A stretch of 7,330 nt of DNA. Source: Elusimicrobiota bacterium (GTDB taxonomy: Bacteria; Elusimicrobiota; Elusimicrobia; UBA1565; UBA9628). The stretch is from NCBI GenBank assembly GCA_028865585.1, contig JAGWJU010000056.1:1-7330 (forward strand), in the 5' to 3' direction. The first letter of the stretch is position 1; each line of letters starts with the position of its first letter. Shown in pieces: positions 1 to 5,770 of this stretch. A program made the position numbers and the translations under genes. The notes beneath the pieces are model-generated. The model searched no databases. It had not been told where the DNA came from and was given only the letters and a program-made list of their open reading frames with translations.

Positions 1-1
1 C

Positions 2-889
2 GTGCGCGGGGCCGCGCGCTCGCCGGGCGGGCGCTCCATCATCGCGATGCCCTCCACGGCCAAGGGCGGGCGGGCGTCGCGCATCACGTGCTGCCTGGCC
101 GAGGGCACGGGGGTGGTGACCACGCGCGCGGACGTGGACTTCGTGGTGACCGAGTACGGCATCGCGAGCTTGAAGGGCAAGACCATCCGAGAGCGCGCGG
201 TGGCGCTCATTTCCGTGGCGCACCCCAAGTTCCGCGAGTGGCTCGCCGCCGAGGCCAAGGCCATGGGCTTTCTGGACGCCGGCCAGGTCATTTCCGCCGA
301 TCCGAACCCGTATCCGGTCGAGCTCGAGGCGCGCCGGCGCTTCGGGGACCTGGAGGTGTTCTTTAGGCCGCTCAAGGCCAGCGACGAGCGGCGCCTGAAG
401 GACCTGTTCTACTCGCAGTCGCGGGAGACCACGCTCATGCGCTTCGGCATCCCCTTGAAGCGGTTGGACGAAAAGCAGTTCCAGGAGCTGGCCTGCATCG
501 ACTTCCGGCACTCGATGGCCATCGGGGCCTTCGTGAAGAAAAACGGACGCGAGCGTCTGGTCGCGGTGGCGCGCTACTCCGGGGAGCCCGGCGGCGCCGC
601 GCCCGAGGCCGCGGTCACGGTGCACGACGACTACCAGGGCCGGGGCCTGGGCACCTTCCTGGTCGACTACCTCTCCTGGATCGCCCGGGAGCGCGGCATC
701 AAGGCCTTGGAGGCCGAGGTCACCGGCATCAACGCGCGCATGCGCCACGTCTTCAAGAAGTGCTTCACGCGCATCGAGGAGCAGGACATCGGACCGGACG
801 GCTACCTGCTCAAAATCAACCTGGACGACCGGAAGGGCCGCGGCAACCCGGCGCTCTTGGAGCCCGCGGCCAAGGAGGCGGTGTCATGA
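2..889 (+). CDS. CoA-transferase / acetyl-CoA hydrolase C-terminal region fused to a GNAT acetyltransferase (5' partial)
   Basis: The gene is cut by the window edge. The frame is open from base 2, and even its first residues fit the family, so the true start lies upstream. Residues about 10-95 of the visible part match the C-terminal domain of the acetyl-CoA hydrolase/4-hydroxybutyrate CoA-transferase family: GGRSIIAMPSTA, RADVDFVVTEYGIASLKGK, then RERAVALISVAHPKFREWL. Residues about 118-275 form a GNAT N-acetyltransferase domain with the acetyl-CoA pyrophosphate-loop motif YQGRGLG (211-217). Family members move CoA between acyl groups or hydrolyse acetyl-CoA in the cytoplasm. The GNAT part would use acetyl-CoA to acetylate an amine, possibly a protein lysine by analogy with Pat-type enzymes, where a GNAT is fused to an acetyl-CoA synthetase-like module. 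The substrate is inferred and cannot be read from sequence. The stop overlaps the CBS gene start by four bases (ATGA), so the two are probably cotranscribed. The catalytic half of the CoA-transferase is outside the window. Confidence 0.85.
   Translation: MRGAARSPGGRSIIAMPSTAKGGRASRITCCLAEGTGVVTTRADVDFVVTEYGIASLKGKTIRERAVALISVAHPKFREWLAAEAKAMGFLDAGQVISADPNPYPVELEARRRFGDLEVFFRPLKASDERRLKDLFYSQSRETTLMRFGIPLKRLDEKQFQELACIDFRHSMAIGAFVKKNGRERLVAVARYSGEPGGAAPEAAVTVHDDYQGRGLGTFLVDYLSWIARERGIKALEAEVTGINARMRHVFKKCFTRIEEQDIGPDGYLLKINLDDRKGRGNPALLEPAAKEAVS
871..880 (+). promoter_or_regulatory. Strong Shine-Dalgarno site for the CBS-domain gene
   Basis: AGGAGG at 873-878 lies 7 bases before the ATG at 886, inside the end of the upstream gene. 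It decides the start of the CBS protein against the longer frame that opens at 760. It also shows that the organism's ribosomes use Shine-Dalgarno pairing, which contrasts with the leaderless-looking starts elsewhere in the window. Confidence 0.8.
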
Positions 890-1332
890 TTCGGGCCAAG
901 GACGTCATGAGCCGGCGCGTGGTGGCCGCGAGGCCCGAGATGACGGTGGGCCAAGTGGCGGATTTGCTGGTGCGCCGGCGCATCAGCGGCGTGCCGGTGG
1001 TCGACAAGAAGCGGCGTCCCGTGGGCGTCATCTCCCTGACCGACTTGGTGCGCCGCAGCCGCGCTCCCGAAAAGGAGAAGATCCCGGCCTTTTATCGCGA
1101 GGACGGCCGCGTGGTCGTCGCCCCCGCGGTCCAATCGGAGAGCGAGGTGCCCGCCGGGCAGGTGATGACCCCCGCGGTCTTGTCCGCCGACGAGAAGACT
1201 CCCGTGGCCAAGCTCGCGCGCTTCATGCTGCGCTGGCGCATCCACCGGGTCATGATCACCGCCAAGGGGCGCCTGGCCGGCATCATCACCTCCTTCGACC
1301 TCCTGCGCGTCGTCGCCGGCCGGGTCCGCTAA
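886..1332 (+). CDS. Two-CBS-domain protein (probable nucleotide-sensing regulator)
   Basis: A 148-residue cytoplasmic protein made almost entirely of one CBS pair. CBS1 spans about residues 5-58 (AKDVMSRRVV, ISGVPVVD, PVGVISLTDLV). CBS2 spans about 90-145 (GQVMTPAVLS, IHRVMIT, LAGIITSFDLL). The two are joined by a charged linker. CBS pairs commonly bind AMP, ATP, S-adenosylmethionine or similar adenosyl ligands and act as energy or metabolite sensors. No catalytic or DNA-binding domain is attached, so the output must come from a partner or from oligomerisation. The ATG at 886 is chosen because it overlaps the previous stop as ATGA and has a good Shine-Dalgarno site. Its coupling to a CoA-transferase/GNAT fusion suggests it could modulate that enzyme in response to adenylates. 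That link is inference from gene order only. Confidence 0.85.
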   Translation: MIRAKDVMSRRVVAARPEMTVGQVADLLVRRRISGVPVVDKKRRPVGVISLTDLVRRSRAPEKEKIPAFYREDGRVVVAPAVQSESEVPAGQVMTPAVLSADEKTPVAKLARFMLRWRIHRVMITAKGRLAGIITSFDLLRVVAGRVR

Positions 1333-1350
1333 AAGGCCGCGCGGGCGCCC

Positions 1351-1380
1351 TTGACGCCGCCCCGGCGCGGGCGGTATAAC
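1351..1380 (+). promoter_or_regulatory. Sigma70-type promoter of the acyl-CoA dehydrogenase gene (leaderless)
   Basis: TTGACG (1351-1356) and TATAAC (1375-1380) are separated by 18 bases, five of six matches to consensus in each box, in GC-rich DNA where such boxes are rare by chance. The -10 box ends six bases before the ATG at 1387, so the usual start point about 7 bases downstream falls on the A of the start codon. The GGAG at 1382-1385 is too close to the ATG to act as a Shine-Dalgarno site. Confidence 0.7.
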
Positions 1381-1386
1381 TGGAGC

Positions 1387-2790
1387 ATGAGCCGAGACTA
1401 TTCGGGCCCCGCGGGCCAAAATTTTTTCCTGGAGGATGAACCCCTGCGCCGCTGGCTCTCCGCGCGCCGGGCTCCGCAGGACGCCGTCGAACGCCTCAGC
1501 GCTTTGGGCGAACTCTGCGGCGGGCGCCTGGACGCGCTCATCGCCGAGGCGCAGCGGGACGAAAACCTGCCCGTGCTCGAGCGCTACGACCGTTGGGGAA
1601 ACCGCGTCGACTTCATCCGCTACTGCCCGCCGCAGTTGGAGGCCCGGCGCCTGGTCTTGTCCGCGGGCGTCCTGCCGCCGGTCCCGTTCTGGGAGCGCAT
1701 GGTCAAGGCCTACCTCGTCAACCAGTGCGGCGAAGGCGGCGCGGCCTGCGCCCTGGCCATGACCGACGGCTTGGCGGGCCTCATCGAGCGGCACGGCTCG
1801 CCCGAGCAAAAAAAACGCTGGCTGCCGGTTCTGCAAGACCCCGGCGGCCCGACGCCTTTGACCGGCGGCCAGTTCGTCACCGAGAAGCAGGGCGGCAGCG
1901 TCGTCTCGGACAACGAGACGCGCGCGGTCCGGGCGCCGGACGGGACCTGGCGCCTCACGGGCCTCAAATGGTTTTGCTCCAACCCGGGCGAACTCTGGGT
2001 CACCACGGCCAAGCCCGAGGGCTCCTCGTCCGTGGCCCTGTTCCTGGTGTCCCGGCGCCTTAAGGACGGTTCGCTCAACGCGTGCCACATCCTGCGCTTG
2101 AAGGACATCTGCGGCACGCGCGGCAAGGCCACGGCCGAGGTGGAGTACCGCGGCGCCGAGGCGGAGATGATCGGCCGGGCGCCGCACGGCCTGGCGATTT
2201 TGATGCGCACGGTCATCCGGACTTCCCGCGTCCACGTCGCGGCGGGAAGCCTGGGCGCGCTGCGCCGCGCGCTCGTGGAGGCGCGGCTCTACGCGCAGAG
2301 CCGCACGGTTTTGGGCCGCCCGGCCGCGGAGCTTCCCGGCGTGGCCAAGTCCCTGGCCAAAATCGAGGCGGCGTGGCGCGGCGGGCAGCTGGCGTTCTTC
2401 GAGATGATCCGCGCCATTGAGGAGGACGATCCGGCGGCCGAGGTTCTTATCCCGCTTTTGAAGGTCGGGATGTCGCGCGCGGCCTCGGACGCCGTGCGGG
2501 AAGCCCAGATGGTCTTCGCGGGCAACGGCATCCTGCGCGACTTCTCCATTTTGCCGCGGCTCTCGCAGGACGCCGTCGTCCAGGAAATTTGGGAAGGCAC
2601 CCACGCGGTCCTCTCCGGGCACGTGGAGAAGGCCCTGCGCCGGAGCGATTCGCGCAAGGCCTTCTCGTCGCTTTTGGACCGAGAGTCTCAACTGCCGGAC
2701 AATCTGGGCGGCGAGGAGCTCTGCCTCGCGGCCTTTGACGCCCTCTGCCGCTCTCTTTTGCGCCGTGCCGCTCCCGCGCGGGCGGCCTAA
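1387..2790 (+). CDS. AidB-like acyl-CoA dehydrogenase family flavoprotein
   Basis: A 467-residue FAD-dependent acyl-CoA dehydrogenase superfamily protein, cytoplasmic. It resembles E. coli AidB across its length: an N-terminal NFFLEDEPL segment, LERYDRWGNRVDFIRY (64-79), the flavin-contacting VTEKQGGS (164-171), LKWFCSNP (193-200) and the RLKD segment near 237. YAQSRTVLGRP (302-311) is the arginine-containing helix motif of the superfamily. IWEGT (401-405) holds E403 at the position of the catalytic glutamate of medium-chain acyl-CoA dehydrogenase. Family enzymes oxidise acyl-CoA to 2-enoyl-CoA and pass electrons to ETF. AidB itself binds DNA and its substrate is unsettled. This protein is about 70 residues shorter than AidB. 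No ETF or beta-oxidation gene is nearby, so the substrate is unknown. The ATG at 1387 is preferred over the frame opening at 1351 because those first codons overlap the promoter and family similarity begins after 1387. Confidence 0.85.
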   Translation: MSRDYSGPAGQNFFLEDEPLRRWLSARRAPQDAVERLSALGELCGGRLDALIAEAQRDENLPVLERYDRWGNRVDFIRYCPPQLEARRLVLSAGVLPPVPFWERMVKAYLVNQCGEGGAACALAMTDGLAGLIERHGSPEQKKRWLPVLQDPGGPTPLTGGQFVTEKQGGSVVSDNETRAVRAPDGTWRLTGLKWFCSNPGELWVTTAKPEGSSSVALFLVSRRLKDGSLNACHILRLKDICGTRGKATAEVEYRGAEAEMIGRAPHGLAILMRTVIRTSRVHVAAGSLGALRRALVEARLYAQSRTVLGRPAAELPGVAKSLAKIEAAWRGGQLAFFEMIRAIEEDDPAAEVLIPLLKVGMSRAASDAVREAQMVFAGNGILRDFSILPRLSQDAVVQEIWEGTHAVLSGHVEKALRRSDSRKAFSSLLDRESQLPDNLGGEELCLAAFDALCRSLLRRAAPARAA

Positions 2791-2795
2791 AAAAA

Positions 2796-2801
2796 TATAA
2801 T
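2796..2801 (+). promoter_or_regulatory. -10 box of the dapB operon promoter (leaderless)
   Basis: A perfect TATAAT is preceded by a run of seven A bases (2789-2795) and ends seven bases before the dapB ATG at 2809. The expected transcription start is at 2808 or 2809, leaving essentially no untranslated leader. No convincing -35 hexamer sits 16-18 bases upstream, where the sequence is GC-rich and overlaps the end of the preceding gene. The A-tract may compensate. Confidence 0.6.
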
Positions 2802-2808
2802 CTGGCGC

Positions 2809-3537
2809 ATGGTGCAAAAAGCGATCCGTCTCGTCATCCACGGCGCCGGAGGGCGCATGGGCTCGCGCACGGCCGCCTTGGCCGCCACGGACGCGCGCTT
2901 CGAGCTCGCCGCCTGCGTCTTTCACCGCGTGGCGGGCGAGAGCCGCGGCGCGCGGGCGTTCTTGGCCGAGGATTTGCCCAAGGCCCTCTCCGGCGCGGAC
3001 GTTCTTGTCGATTTTTCCGCGGCCGGCGCGTCCGTGAGCGCCTTGGAGGCCGCCGCCTTGGCCAAGAAGGCCGCGGTCGTGGGGACTACGGGGTTTTCCA
3101 GCGTGCAGAGGGCCCAAATCCAGGCGCTCTCCAAGCGCATCCCGGTTTTTCTCTCGCCCAACTTCAGCCGCGGCGTGGCCGTGCTGGGGCGCTTGGCGCG
3201 GGAGATGGCGAGGCTCCTTCCGGCCTACGACGCCGCCATCCTGGAGACCCACCATAAGGCCAAGAAGGACGCGCCCTCGGGCACGGCGCTGCGCTTGGCC
3301 CAAGCCTTGCGGGAGGCCAGGCCCGACCAGGCGCAGGTGCCCATCTCGTCGCAGAGGCTGGGCGGCGTGGTGGGCGAGCACGCGATCACGTTCGCCGGGC
3401 CCTTCGAGCGCATCGAAATCGTCCACCGCGCCGACTCGCGCGCGCTCTTCGCTTTGGGCGCTTTGGACGCCGCCGCGTGGCTGCGCCGCAAGAGGCCCGG
3501 GCTCTACGGCATGGACGACTGGCTGGGGGCGAAGTGA
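2809..3537 (+). CDS. dapB: 4-hydroxy-tetrahydrodipicolinate reductase DapB
   Basis: A 242-residue cytoplasmic enzyme of the diaminopimelate/lysine pathway. It reduces the dapA product to tetrahydrodipicolinate with NAD(P)H. The N-terminal Rossmann fold carries the dinucleotide loop GAGGRMG (12-18), followed by VDFS (67-70), GTTG (92-95) and SPNFSRGV (116-123). The DapB signature ETHHKAKKDAPSGTA (146-160) holds H148, H149 and K152, equivalent to E. coli H159, H160 and K163, with the substrate-binding PSGT stretch intact. GGVVGEH (185-191) is also typical. The length is slightly short but normal. The strand that usually ends with the cofactor-discriminating residues reads CVFHR here, without the acidic residue that favours NADH in E. 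coli, so NADPH preference is possible (inference). It heads a five-gene operon. Its TGA overlaps the next gene's GTG. Confidence 0.96.
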   Translation: MVQKAIRLVIHGAGGRMGSRTAALAATDARFELAACVFHRVAGESRGARAFLAEDLPKALSGADVLVDFSAAGASVSALEAAALAKKAAVVGTTGFSSVQRAQIQALSKRIPVFLSPNFSRGVAVLGRLAREMARLLPAYDAAILETHHKAKKDAPSGTALRLAQALREARPDQAQVPISSQRLGGVVGEHAITFAGPFERIEIVHRADSRALFALGALDAAAWLRRKRPGLYGMDDWLGAK

Positions 3538-3914
3538 GCCTTCTGCGCCGCGCGTGGTCCGCTTTCTCCGCGCTCTTCGATCCCGACGACGACCCGCAGG
3601 AGCCCTTCTACGATCCGGCCCACCTGGGCGCGGTCCTCATCGGCGCGCTGGCCGCCGCGGGCGCTCTCTACTGGATGCTCTGGACGCTTCTGGTCTACGA
3701 GGGGGGGCTCTTCGTCAAGCTCCAGGCGGCCTGGGCCGTGGCCTTCGGCGGCAAGACCTTGAGGGATTTCGGCTATCAGGGCTCGTTCGATCAGGGAATT
3801 TTCCAGGGCTGGGCGGGCAACGTCGGCGCGCTGATTTTCTGCCTTCTGGCGCTGGCCGGGCTTTACTGGGTGTACCAAACGGGAAAAAATCAAGCGGAGC
3901 GCCGCGGTCAATGA
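3534..3914 (+). CDS. Unrecognised small two-helix membrane protein
   Basis: A 126-residue protein I do not recognise. The GTG at 3534 overlaps the dapB stop as GTGA, and a G-rich stretch (3525-3529) lies just before it, so this start is preferred over an earlier one inside dapB. The N-terminus is short and carries an acidic, proline-containing FDPDDDPQEPFYDP segment (15-28). Two hydrophobic segments follow at about 31-56 and 93-114, rich in Trp and Tyr at their ends. Between them is an amphipathic loop containing GGKTLRDFGYQGSFDQG (72-88). The C-terminus is basic and polar. No enzymatic motif is visible. It is held between dapB and folK by 4-base overlaps at both ends, which suggests stable cotranscription. 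The function is unknown, and a small inner-membrane scaffold or assembly factor is only a guess. Confidence 0.75.
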   Translation: MSLLRRAWSAFSALFDPDDDPQEPFYDPAHLGAVLIGALAAAGALYWMLWTLLVYEGGLFVKLQAAWAVAFGGKTLRDFGYQGSFDQGIFQGWAGNVGALIFCLLALAGLYWVYQTGKNQAERRGQ

Positions 3915-4438
3915 GCGCTCCGCGCCCGAAGCCGGCGCGGCAGTGCCTGCTGCTTCTGGGTTCCAACCAAGGCCGGCGCGAGGAGCACTTGCGCCGCGCG
4001 CTTAAGGGGCTTGCCGCGCTGCCCGGCGCGCGCCTTCTGGCCCGTTCCCGCGTCTACGAGACCTCGCCCGTGGGACCGCCGCAGAGGCCTTTCCTTAATA
4101 TGGCCGTGCGCATGAGCGTCGCGCTCTCGCCCATGGGGCTTTTAATCGAGGCCAAGCGCCTGGAGGCTCTCGAGGGCCGCCGGCCCGGACCGCGCTGGGG
4201 ACCGCGGCCGCTCGATGTCGACCTCGTCGACATGGCGGGCGCGCGTCCGCGTTCCCAGTGGCTGCGCCTGCCGCATCCCTTGGCCGCGCAAAGGATCTTC
4301 GCCTTGGCGCCTTTGGCGGACGTGGCTCCGCGCTGGCGATTGGGCGGCCGGACCGTCGCGGCCTTGGCCGGACGATTGAAGCGCGGCGGAGGAAGTGTTA
4401 AAATTCTCCCCGCCCGCAAGGGCGTTTTTCGCCCGTGA
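3911..4438 (+). CDS. folK: 2-amino-4-hydroxy-6-hydroxymethyldihydropteridine diphosphokinase FolK
   Basis: A 175-residue cytoplasmic enzyme (HPPK) of folate synthesis. It moves pyrophosphate from ATP to 6-hydroxymethyl-dihydropterin before condensation with p-aminobenzoate. Family landmarks appear in order: LGSNQG (16-21), SRVYETSPVG (46-55), FLN (61-63), a GRRPGPRWGPRPLDVDL stretch (89-105) with the metal-binding pair D102 and D104 (E. coli D95 and D97), and LRLPHPLAAQR (118-128). The length is normal for a stand-alone FolK. The first nine residues are a basic extension, and the ATG at 3911 overlaps the upstream stop as ATGA, with GGAG at 3896-3899 a rather distant Shine-Dalgarno site. No other folate gene is present. 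The end of the gene also contains a promoter and hairpin signals for the next gene, and its TGA overlaps that gene's GTG. Confidence 0.93.
   Translation: MSAPRPKPARQCLLLLGSNQGRREEHLRRALKGLAALPGARLLARSRVYETSPVGPPQRPFLNMAVRMSVALSPMGLLIEAKRLEALEGRRPGPRWGPRPLDVDLVDMAGARPRSQWLRLPHPLAAQRIFALAPLADVAPRWRLGGRTVAALAGRLKRGGGSVKILPARKGVFRP
4376..4404 (+). promoter_or_regulatory. Internal promoter in the 3' end of folK, for the hydrolase-GNAT pair
   Basis: TTGAAG (4376-4381), a 17-base spacer and TAAAAT (4399-4404), with an extended -10 TG at 4396-4397 one base ahead of the -10 box. The spacing is ideal and the boxes stand out against GC-rich coding sequence. The predicted start is about 4410-4411, giving a leader of about 24 bases before the GTG at 4435. 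It lies within folK codons, so codon constraint accounts for part of the match, but not obviously for the TG, spacing and both boxes together. Confidence 0.6.
4411..4434 (+). terminator. Hairpin with T-run, mutually exclusive with a second hairpin before the hydrolase start
   Basis: Three 5-mers alternate: CGCCC (4411-4415), GGGCG (4420-4424) and CGCCC (4430-4434). The first pair closes a GCAA loop (GNRA type) and is followed by five T bases (4425-4429), like a short intrinsic terminator. The second pair closes the T5 loop and ends directly against the GTG start. Only one hairpin can form at a time. A 5-bp stem is short for a real terminator, so the site may instead control translation, or be partly fortuitous. 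Confidence 0.35.
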
Positions 4439-5325
4439 TTTGGATTCTTTTAGCCGTCATTCTCCTGGGCCTGGGCGCCATCCTGTATTGGGGCGCCGGG
4501 GTGATTCTCTACCCGCCCAGCATGAGCGCGATGGAAGTTTTTCCGGAGAGCTTCGGCCTGCCCTACGAGCGCATCGCCTTCCAGACCGAGGACGGCCTCA
4601 CCTTGAAGGGCTGGTTCGTCCCCGCGCCGGACGCGAACAAAGATCGCACGCTCCTCATGTGCCACGGCTGGAGCGACAACAAGGGCGAACTGCTCAAGAT
4701 GACCGCCTACCTGCATCAAGCGGGCTTCAACCTGTTTTACTTCGATTTTCGCTCCCACGGCGAGAGCCAGGGCGAGTTCACCACGCTGGGGCACTACGAG
4801 CTGCGGGACTTGCGGGCGGCGATGAATTGCCTGAAAGAGAAAAAGCCCTGGTGCCTCGAGAACTTGGGCGTCTTCGGGTTCTCCATGGGCGCGGCGGTCG
4901 CGGCCATGGGCGCGGGAGACTATCCGGAAATCCGCGCCGTGATTCTGGAGAGCCCGTTTACCGAGTTCCACCGGGTCTGCGCGCAGTGGACCAAGAACCA
5001 CCTGCACATCCCGTATTTTCCTTTGGTCATGGGCGCGATTTTCGTCCTGCGCCTGCGCGCGGGCCTGGCCGTGGGGCGGCAGAGCCCCATCAATTCCATC
5101 GCGCGGATTTCCCCCAAGCCTCTCCTGGTCATCGGCGGCACCGCGGACACGCTGATGCCCGAGTCCGGCGTGCGCCAGCTCTACGCCGCGGCCGGGGAGC
5201 CCAAGCAGCTTTGGATCATCTCGGGCGCCGCGCACGGCAAGTGCCACGAGACCGCGGGGCTGGCCTACGAGCGCCGCGTCATCGGATTCTTCGAGAAGAA
5301 CCTCCTGCCCGTTCCCCGTGCTTAA
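4435..5325 (+). CDS. Membrane-anchored alpha/beta hydrolase (serine hydrolase)
   Basis: A 296-residue alpha/beta-hydrolase fold protein. A strongly hydrophobic N-terminal helix (about residues 2-26), without an obvious cleavage site, is probably a signal anchor placing the catalytic domain on the outer face of the inner membrane. The domain shows an oxyanion-hole region MCHGWSDN (75-82), FDFRSHGES (103-111), the nucleophile elbow GFSMG with S150, a likely acid D238 in GGTADTLMP and a likely base H267 in GAAHGKC. This set matches the BAAT/YqkD-like group of esterases, thioesterases and acyl peptidases. The substrate cannot be assigned. GTG at 4435 is the only usable start: an in-frame TAA lies at 4399-4401 and no other start codon follows it. 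No Shine-Dalgarno site is visible. The preceding stop overlaps as GTGA, and the end overlaps the GNAT gene by 8 bases. Confidence 0.87.
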   Translation: MIWILLAVILLGLGAILYWGAGVILYPPSMSAMEVFPESFGLPYERIAFQTEDGLTLKGWFVPAPDANKDRTLLMCHGWSDNKGELLKMTAYLHQAGFNLFYFDFRSHGESQGEFTTLGHYELRDLRAAMNCLKEKKPWCLENLGVFGFSMGAAVAAMGAGDYPEIRAVILESPFTEFHRVCAQWTKNHLHIPYFPLVMGAIFVLRLRAGLAVGRQSPINSIARISPKPLLVIGGTADTLMPESGVRQLYAAAGEPKQLWIISGAAHGKCHETAGLAYERRVIGFFEKNLLPVPRA

Positions 5326-5743
5326 GTGGATCGGGCCCGGCCAGCGGGCCCGGGCCGAAATCCTGGAGCTGCGCCGCGCGGTTTTGCGGCGCCCCTTGGG
5401 GCTCGAGTTCTCGCCCCAAGACCTCGCGGCCGAAAAAAACGATTGGTGGCTGGGGCTGTGGGACGAAGGACTTTTGTCCGGCTGCCTTTTGATCCGCGAT
5501 CGGGGGCAAAAGACGGCGCAGATGCGCCAGGTGGCCGTGGCCGAAGGCCGCCGCGGGCGCGGCTTGGGCCGCAGGATGGTGGAAGAGGCCGAGGCCTTGT
5601 GCCGGCGGCGCGGCTTTCGCCGGATCATCCTCCACGCGCGCGAGGACGCCGTGGAGTTCTACCGGCGCCTGGGATATCAAACGGAGGGGGATCCTTTCGT
5701 AGAGATCGGCCTCAAGCACCGGCTGATGGCCAAGGGGCTTTAA
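5318..5743 (+). CDS. Small GNAT-family N-acetyltransferase
   Basis: A 141-residue single-domain GNAT protein, cytoplasmic. The N-terminal EILELRRAVLRRPLGLEF segment (14-31) resembles the ElaA/YitI-like subgroup. Motif A is VAVAEGRRGRGLG (72-84), with the acetyl-CoA phosphate-binding R79-x-x-G82-x-G84. Motif B contains AVEFYRRLGY (111-120). It ends with a F-x-E-I-G-x-x-H-x-x-M pattern (127-137) typical of that subgroup. It would transfer an acetyl or other acyl group from CoA to an amine, substrate unknown. GTG at 5318 is chosen from the 8-base overlap with the hydrolase gene and because family similarity begins within the first 15 residues. It is the last gene of the dapB operon. The following gene is convergent, and no clear intrinsic terminator is visible in the 27-base gap (5744-5770). 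Confidence 0.85.
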   Translation: MLKWIGPGQRARAEILELRRAVLRRPLGLEFSPQDLAAEKNDWWLGLWDEGLLSGCLLIRDRGQKTAQMRQVAVAEGRRGRGLGRRMVEEAEALCRRRGFRRIILHAREDAVEFYRRLGYQTEGDPFVEIGLKHRLMAKGL

Positions 5744-5770
5744 CGGTTTGTAGAGGGCGTGCCCGCGGAC

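Noticed and set aside
1343..1350. Palindrome GGGCGCCC abutting the -35 box of the acyl-CoA dehydrogenase promoter
   Set aside because: Eight-base GC palindromes are common at this base composition, and no second copy was seen that would support an operator.
2767..2786. GC-rich hairpin at the end of the acyl-CoA dehydrogenase gene (GCCG, CCC, loop GCGC, GGG, CGGC)
   Set aside because: As a plus-strand terminator it lacks a T-run, being followed by A bases. On the minus strand the T-run precedes the hairpin rather than following it. It also has a two-base bulge and lies in coding sequence.
802..3426. A very long minus-strand open frame (874 codons) antisense to four genes
   Set aside because: It is a by-product of high GC and codon bias on the plus strand. 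The translation is low-complexity, rich in Arg, Gly, Ala and His, with no recognisable domain, while the plus-strand genes have clear family motifs.
5744..5770. Search for a bidirectional terminator between the convergent GNAT and transglycosylase genes
   Set aside because: Only a weak GGG/CCC stem (5755-5764) is present without a T-run on either strand, so no terminator is called.
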